In this document: positions 59,054-64,000 of the stretch, piece after piece
How positions within the stretch are numbered: the stretch's first letter is position 1
How the letters are laid out: every line of letters begins with the position of its first letter
Assembly: GCF_009928685.1 (NCBI RefSeq)
Contig: NZ_WWEO01000042.1
Span: 186,001 to 250,000, forward strand
From: Mucilaginibacter agri
GTDB taxonomy: Bacteria > Bacteroidota > Bacteroidia > Sphingobacteriales > Sphingobacteriaceae
DNA: 64,000 bases
Direction: 5' to 3'
The notes under the pieces: generated by a model
What the model saw: the letters and a program-made list of their open reading frames with translations, nothing else
Databases searched by the model: none
Told to the model about the DNA's origin: nothing
Made by a program: the position numbers and the translations under genes

Positions 59054-62000
59054 TTACTGCCTGTTATATATTTTTACCAGTTTAAGCAAGTTGGCCACTG
59101 TATCATCCTCAACCAATTTGGGCAGCAATCGCCATAGCCAGTTGTTTTCTGCATGGGCCGGGTTGTTCATCCGTGATTTTTCATCCAGGCCCAACACATC
59201 CTGCATTGGGATTATAGCTACTTTAGCTGTTGAAGCATAGGCCATTTTAGTTAATATCTTATGGATATTCTTCGATTTCACAGGTTTGTCGGTGTAAGCC
59301 TTTAACCGCTCAATAGTTTGTTTATCTATATTGGTATTGTACCAGCCAACGGTGGTATTATTATCATGGGTGCCTGTGTATACCAGGAAGTTTGTATCGT
59401 AATTATGGGGAATATATATCGATTGCTCCATGCCCTCACCAAATGCAAATTGCAGCACCTTCATACCCGGCATTTCGAACTCATCGCGCAGTTCGAAAAC
59501 CGGGGCATCAACATCGCCCAGATCTTCGGCTACAAATGGTAAACTGCCAAGTGCTTGCTGCATTCTTTTAAAGAAATCCGGCCCCGGACCTTGCATCCAA
59601 CGCCCGTTTCTGGCGGTTTTTTCTCCCGCGGGGACCTCCCAATACGCTGAGAATGCGCGAAAGTGATCAAGCCTTAGCAGATCAAACAGTTCCATGTTTT
59701 TACGTAAGCGATTTATCCACCATTGGAAGCCATCTTGTTTAAGCGCCTTCCACCGATAGACAGGCATGCCCCAAAGCTGGCCATCGGCGTTGAAATAATC
59801 GGGTGGTACGCCTGCAATACCAGCCATGCCGCCTTGTTTATCCAAAGCAAAAAACTGCTGATTAGCCCAAACATCGGCCGAATCATAACTCACATAAAAA
59901 GGCAGATCGCCCAAAAGCTTAATGTTGAGGGTATGGCAATAATCTTTAAGCTGATACCATTGCCTGTAAAATATGAATTGAAGCCATTTAATTTTGTTGA
60001 TGGCCTGGGTATGCCGCCCGGCAAAGCGGGTTAACGCTGGTGTATGCCTTGTTTTGAATGATTTGTTCCATTGATACCAGGGTTGCCCGTCGTGGTTTTC
60101 TCTTAACGCTGCGTATAATGCAAAATCATCTAACCAGTAACTTTGTTTGACGGAGAAGTCTGCAAACTCCTTTTTCAGCACTTTGAAATCGTTGCGATAA
60201 AAATTTTCATAGGCCCTTTCAAATAGCTCGTGTTTAAGGTCTTCTACATTTTGGTACTCAACCTTATCCGTTTGGGGTAGATGAAAATTATGCAGTTCAT
60301 CCTCGTCCAATAAACCATCTTTAGCCAATAAAACCGGACTAATTAACAACACATTACCCGCCATGCTGCTTAGCGAACTATATGGCGAGTAATTCTGATC
60401 TGCCCCTATCGGGTTCAGCGGTAGTAGCTGCCAATACTTTTGCCCGCTCTCACTTAGAAAATTAGCGAAGGTTCTCGCGCCCGGTCCCATGTCGCCAATG
60501 CCAAATGCCGATGGCAGGGAGGTAATATGCATTAAAATGCCCGCTCCACGATCATTGTCTGCTTGTTCAGCGTGCAGTATCGCAAAAGGCATTTCGCCGA
60601 AGATTTCGGCCAGCAATACACCATCCTGCTCAATCTTTCCTTTCAGGTTTAACCATTGATGCTGCCATTTTGCAGGAGCTTCGTCAGGTAATACAATCCG
60701 GGTATCACGCCAATCGAGGCCTGTAATGTCTTTCTGTTGCGCTTTGCAAATGCCCGCGGTATATAGGGGAGCCGCAACAATTAGCCACTGATTTTGGTAT
60801 CTGCGTGCAAATGCCAGCACATTATCTTTATAAACACCTTTTACTTTTAAAGGTAGATATTCGCCCTTGGAAAATAGATCTGCATAGGTCTTCCGCACAG
60901 TAAACAGTTTTTGGGTAAGCCAAAGTTTAATGTGCCCACTATACCGATCGGCCCATAACTGGCTAAGCGCTTCTACCACATCTTCAGGAAGTTTTTTATT
61001 CAGTAATCTGTTCCGAAGCTGATAATCAACTGGTCGGCGGTTGTCGGGGTCTACCAAACTTAAGTCCCACAATTCACAACCCTGATAAACATCGGGTACA
61101 CCCGGGCAGGTAAATTTAAGTAGTAGCTGTGCTAGCGAATTGATGATGCCCTGGTCAGCAATATCTTGATGAAATTGTTGAAAGGTTTGCCAGAAATCGC
61201 TTTGTTTATCTAATAGCGCGGCTGCGAAATCGATCGTTGCTTTTTCATATTCTTCATTAGGTTGCGCCCAGTTAGAGTTTACCTTGCCTTCGCGCAAAGC
61301 CTTGACCAAATATTCGCTCAGGCGATTGCCAAAGTTATCCTCATCAGCACCGGGCATAGGGTAGGCGCCCGCGATTGTTTGATAAATAAAGTATCTATCG
61401 TTGGCCGTAGGTATAGCTGTTGCTGCTTCCTGATAAGGTTTTTCCCAGTGTTTAACGGCGTCTATCCATTCTTGGGGCAACGCGGTGAGCACGTTAAGCC
61501 TGGCCCGTACATCTTCGCCGCGTTTAGTATCATGGGTAGATGTGGCATTGATAGAAAGCAGCCATTGTTTTTGCCGCTGCTTCATTAATTTATGAAACGT
61601 TTTTGCCGGTAAGCCAAACGCATCCGGAGCGTCGCCCACCTCGTTATGGCCGGCAAAGCGATTGTAGGTATACATCAGCGTATCTTCAACCCCCTTAGCC
61701 ATCAGCGGACCGGAAAATTGCATTAGCCGCTGATAAAATCTTAACACACGCTGATTGTAGCCAGCCCGGTTCTCGTAAGGCTTTTGCAACAACACGTTAT
61801 CAAGTAATTCGCAGGCTGGTTTCAGCTCCTTATTTTCCTTAACAACTGCGTTTAAAATGGCTTGTATGTTTTCTGCCTCAATTGATTTAAGTGGCAGACG
61901 GTTGCCGTAATAGCGATAAACCGGGCAGTGGATTAATAATTGGGCAATAACCTGCCTTAAATTATTTCTACCAACTGCTTTCAGCGTCCGTTCGTCGGTT

Positions 62001-63277
62001 AATTTTAGTTTGATAAAATAGTTAACCAGGTTAGTTAATTCGCCTTGCATGTTGGCCGAAAGGATATTGGCCTTTTTTACTTCAATTTGTTTATGTACAG
62101 GTTGTTGGTCGCCGCTTAGTTCTTCATAAAAGCTGTTGAATTTTTTAAGCGAAGAGCCGTCGGACAAAAGGTTATTTACCTGGGCTAAAAAGTCGTAACC
62201 GGTGTTGCCTTGTAAAGGCCACTGCGATGGCATCGTTTCACCCTGTTCCAATATCTTTTCGGCGACAATGTAGGTGTCATCCCCGGCTAACTCGCGCAGG
62301 TTATTCAAGTAGCCCTCGGGATCGTAAAGACCATCGATATGATCTATTCTCAAGCCATGAAAAACGCCTTCGTCCACCAGTTGTTTAATCATGCGGTGGT
62401 AGTGCTCAAATACATCCGGCTTTTGAATGTTGAGGCACATAAGGCTATTCACTGTAAAAAAGCGTCGGTAGTTAATATTGGAATCTGTTTCCTGCCAGCT
62501 GCAAAGGCGATAGTTTTGCTGGGCTGCAAATTGGCCAAGCAAGTCTAAGTTGTTATTGATGGAATCGAGAGAGTCATTCAAATAATCTTTAGCCTCGGCC
62601 TGTTTAAGCACATTGTTAAACTTAACCAACCATGCCGACCATTTTAAGGCGAAGCGCTTATCGTCGCGGCTTCTTAAAGTTGCGTTTATCTCCGCTACGA
62701 GTGGTTTTAAGTTTGCAGGTAATTCGTCATCATCATTATGTAATATTGCGGTGTAGCTCTGCAGGCTCAAAGGCCAGCTATTGTCGAAGTATTGGAATAC
62801 CAGTTGTTTGTTTTTATAAGCAATTTTAAGTTCGCCGTTTTCAATTATCTCTGCTAGCGGGTTCCCTAAAAACGGCATCATAATTTGCGCATCAGGAAAG
62901 AGTTCGCTGGCTAATCCGGTATCAAAAAAGTTAGCGTAAAGTGATCGTTTGCCTTTCTCCAATACATCCATTAACCACGGGTTATGGGCATGCACCCCCA
63001 TATGATTAGGAACGATGTCTTGTAGCCAGCCTATTTGTTGATCCTGAAGTTTCTTACTGATGGTTCTCAACTGTTTTTCTGTACCAATTTCGGGATCGAT
63101 GCGATTGGGGTTAACGCCATCATATCCATGTGCACTACCGGGAGTTGATTCAAAAATAGGCGAAGCATAAATAGTGCTTACACCTAATTTTTGCAAATAG
63201 GCTATGATCTTTTCAAAATCAGCGAAAGAGAATTGTTGATGGAATTGGAGTCGATATGTGGCAATAGGATTATACAT
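59054..63277 (-). CDS. Fusion: maltooligosyltrehalose synthase - 4-alpha-glucanotransferase
   Basis: A 1407-residue two-enzyme protein. Residues 1-~900 are TreY: PIATYRLQFHQQFSFADFEKII, SPGSAHGYDGVNPN (as TPGSAHGYD here), nucleophile in GLRIDHIDGLYDPEG, acid in YIVAEKIL and STHDTKRGEDVRARL; it turns the reducing end of a maltodextrin into a trehalosyl unit. From residue 907 (DNDRGAGILMHITSLPSAFGIGDMGP) follows MalQ with its nucleophile near 1204 (LLRLDHFRAF), acid near 1251 (FVAEDLGDVD) and third acid near 1305 (GTHDNN). TreZ is the gene upstream on the same strand. Confidence 0.95.
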   Translation of the reverse strand: MYNPIATYRLQFHQQFSFADFEKIIAYLQKLGVSTIYASPIFESTPGSAHGYDGVNPNRIDPEIGTEKQLRTISKKLQDQQIGWLQDIVPNHMGVHAHNPWLMDVLEKGKRSLYANFFDTGLASELFPDAQIMMPFLGNPLAEIIENGELKIAYKNKQLVFQYFDNSWPLSLQSYTAILHNDDDELPANLKPLVAEINATLRSRDDKRFALKWSAWLVKFNNVLKQAEAKDYLNDSLDSINNNLDLLGQFAAQQNYRLCSWQETDSNINYRRFFTVNSLMCLNIQKPDVFEHYHRMIKQLVDEGVFHGLRIDHIDGLYDPEGYLNNLRELAGDDTYIVAEKILEQGETMPSQWPLQGNTGYDFLAQVNNLLSDGSSLKKFNSFYEELSGDQQPVHKQIEVKKANILSANMQGELTNLVNYFIKLKLTDERTLKAVGRNNLRQVIAQLLIHCPVYRYYGNRLPLKSIEAENIQAILNAVVKENKELKPACELLDNVLLQKPYENRAGYNQRVLRFYQRLMQFSGPLMAKGVEDTLMYTYNRFAGHNEVGDAPDAFGLPAKTFHKLMKQRQKQWLLSINATSTHDTKRGEDVRARLNVLTALPQEWIDAVKHWEKPYQEAATAIPTANDRYFIYQTIAGAYPMPGADEDNFGNRLSEYLVKALREGKVNSNWAQPNEEYEKATIDFAAALLDKQSDFWQTFQQFHQDIADQGIINSLAQLLLKFTCPGVPDVYQGCELWDLSLVDPDNRRPVDYQLRNRLLNKKLPEDVVEALSQLWADRYSGHIKLWLTQKLFTVRKTYADLFSKGEYLPLKVKGVYKDNVLAFARRYQNQWLIVAAPLYTAGICKAQQKDITGLDWRDTRIVLPDEAPAKWQHQWLNLKGKIEQDGVLLAEIFGEMPFAILHAEQADNDRGAGILMHITSLPSAFGIGDMGPGARTFANFLSESGQKYWQLLPLNPIGADQNYSPYSSLSSMAGNVLLISPVLLAKDGLLDEDELHNFHLPQTDKVEYQNVEDLKHELFERAYENFYRNDFKVLKKEFADFSVKQSYWLDDFALYAALRENHDGQPWYQWNKSFKTRHTPALTRFAGRHTQAINKIKWLQFIFYRQWYQLKDYCHTLNIKLLGDLPFYVSYDSADVWANQQFFALDKQGGMAGIAGVPPDYFNADGQLWGMPVYRWKALKQDGFQWWINRLRKNMELFDLLRLDHFRAFSAYWEVPAGEKTARNGRWMQGPGPDFFKRMQQALGSLPFVAEDLGDVDAPVFELRDEFEMPGMKVLQFAFGEGMEQSIYIPHNYDTNFLVYTGTHDNNTTVGWYNTNIDKQTIERLKAYTDKPVKSKNIHKILTKMAYASTAKVAIIPMQDVLGLDEKSRMNNPAHAENNWLWRLLPKLVEDDTVANLLKLVKIYNRQ

Positions 63278-63378
63278 GATGATGTTAGGCTGTTATATTG
63301 AATAAATCAAATTGGAGGATGGGTGGTGTGATGGGGGAGATTCCTGGCGTAGACGACCCACCCCAATGAACTCAGCCA

Positions 63379-64000
63379 TCATCCAATACAATAAATTAGT
63401 GCCGATTGTGGCTGCATGCTTACTGTTGAATTTGAATCTGCAATTTCCGGGCTCTTTGCCGGCCCGTTCCAATCGGGGTCGGCGGAATCCAGTTGTTTTA
63501 CCCATTTTCTGTCGGTTGCGGGTAGTGAAACTTGTTGAATTTCGTTCGAAAAGTTCATCAACGCTACCATGTATTCGCCCTGAAACCAACGTTGTACCGT
63601 TAGTACTTGGATAGTTTTATCTGCCGATGCTTTAACCTGGTTTCGATGAAGATTTGACATTACCGAAAGGTATTTACGCAGGCTGATGAGCTTTTTATAA
63701 TAAGCCAGCATAGTTTTATGCGGCTCTTCATCTATCAATTGCCATTGTAGTTTCGAATGCGTAAAAGTTTCTTCGCTCATCGGGTCGGGTGCTTCACCCT
63801 CGGCATGGAAGGCTGCAAATTCAGCTTTGCGGCCTTTGCGTACAGCCTCGGCCAATTCTGGATCGGTATGGCTTACAAAATATTGGAACGGGTTTGATTC
63901 TGCCCACTCTTCGCCCATAAAGAGCATCGGTACAAAAGGAGAAACGAATACGGCAGTTGCCATTAGCTTCTGCATTTCGAAACTAAATAGTTGGCTGCTC
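63379..64000 (-). CDS. treZ: Maltooligosyltrehalose trehalohydrolase, N-terminus cut by window edge
   Basis: The frame is open to the right edge, and only the last ~207 residues are present. FEMQKLMATAVFVSPFVPMLFMGEEWAESNPFQYFVSH is the conserved TreZ segment of GH13, and the C-terminal beta domain follows (YMVALMNFSNEIQQVSLP). TreZ releases trehalose from the maltooligosyltrehalose made by TreY; together with the TreY-MalQ fusion, 101 bases downstream, it forms the glycogen-to-trehalose route. Confidence 0.93.
   Translation of the reverse strand, partial: SSQLFSFEMQKLMATAVFVSPFVPMLFMGEEWAESNPFQYFVSHTDPELAEAVRKGRKAEFAAFHAEGEAPDPMSEETFTHSKLQWQLIDEEPHKTMLAYYKKLISLRKYLSVMSNLHRNQVKASADKTIQVLTVQRWFQGEYMVALMNFSNEIQQVSLPATDRKWVKQLDSADPDWNGPAKSPEIADSNSTVSMQPQSALIYCIG

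Noticed and set aside
61262-61588. Plus-strand frames within treY-malQ
   Set aside because: Antisense to strongly conserved catalytic regions; no start signal or recognisable protein.

Overview
The window is chromosomal DNA from a member of the Bacteroidota, most likely the Sphingobacteriaceae (Mucilaginibacter/Pedobacter-like). The evidence is a SusC/SusD/SusE outer-membrane set, a type IX secretion sorting domain, DUF4290, GIN-domain and DUF2795 proteins, weak Shine-Dalgarno sequences, and many promoters of the Bacteroidota form TTTG-N18-21-TAnnTTTG. No phage, insertion sequence, CRISPR array, rRNA or tRNA was recognised. The assignment to a family is inference from gene content.

Layout. 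1-1.9 kb: a histidine kinase (cut by the left edge) with a FIST sensor. 2.2-4.7 kb: trpS, a deoxynucleoside kinase and kdsB on the minus strand. 4.8-6.6 kb: plsC, gatC and an ABC ATPase. 6.8-14.6 kb: a lipoprotein, a GH19 chitinase, a cobalamin adenosyltransferase, DUF2795, a 48-residue membrane peptide, ispD, queA, a MacB/FtsX-like permease and citrate synthase. 14.8-22 kb: a susC-susD-susE glycan-uptake locus divergent from an esterase with a glycogen-binding-like domain; a 22-bp perfect palindrome of LacI-operator type lies between them. 22-32.4 kb: recQ, two GIN-domain proteins, tig, clpP, clpX, AMP nucleosidase and a cystathionine beta-synthase. 32.7-42.8 kb: a DUF486 protein, a GT39-type glycosyltransferase, an AraC regulator with a metal-binding-like N-terminus next to an HMA-MauE membrane protein, murA, DUF4290, a dipeptide epimerase, dgt and an M20 dipeptidase. 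43-48.3 kb: an accessory stretch with a T9SS-secreted SGNH hydrolase, a tandem array of tiny lipoproteins, a divergent TPR-HisKA protein and an XRE regulator. 48.5-59 kb: a UvrD/PcrA helicase, a DUF4166 protein, a large FtsX permease, a YyaL-type thioredoxin-domain protein, a SlyD-like isomerase and small genes. 59-64 kb: maltooligosyltrehalose synthase fused to 4-alpha-glucanotransferase, preceded by treZ (cut by the right edge), forming a glycogen/maltodextrin-to-trehalose pathway.

The strongest candidate for something undescribed is the array at 44,027-45,739. Seven tandem minus-strand genes each encode a 50-60-residue lipoprotein with the C-terminal motif GNKNDLGQAD once or twice, and an eighth small exported protein with a similar ending follows them. 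Three central copies have identical proteins although their DNA differs at many synonymous sites, so the peptides are under purifying selection. They are read from a good promoter placed back-to-back with a TPR sensor protein that has a HisKA helix but no ATPase domain. Function is unknown.

A second unexplained layer is a family of short-period intergenic repeats: blocks of four or more degenerate 7-mers or 8-mers, often paired as inverted arms, lying directly against stop codons at many places and in one case supplying the ispD start codon. Words differ between sites but period and placement are kept.
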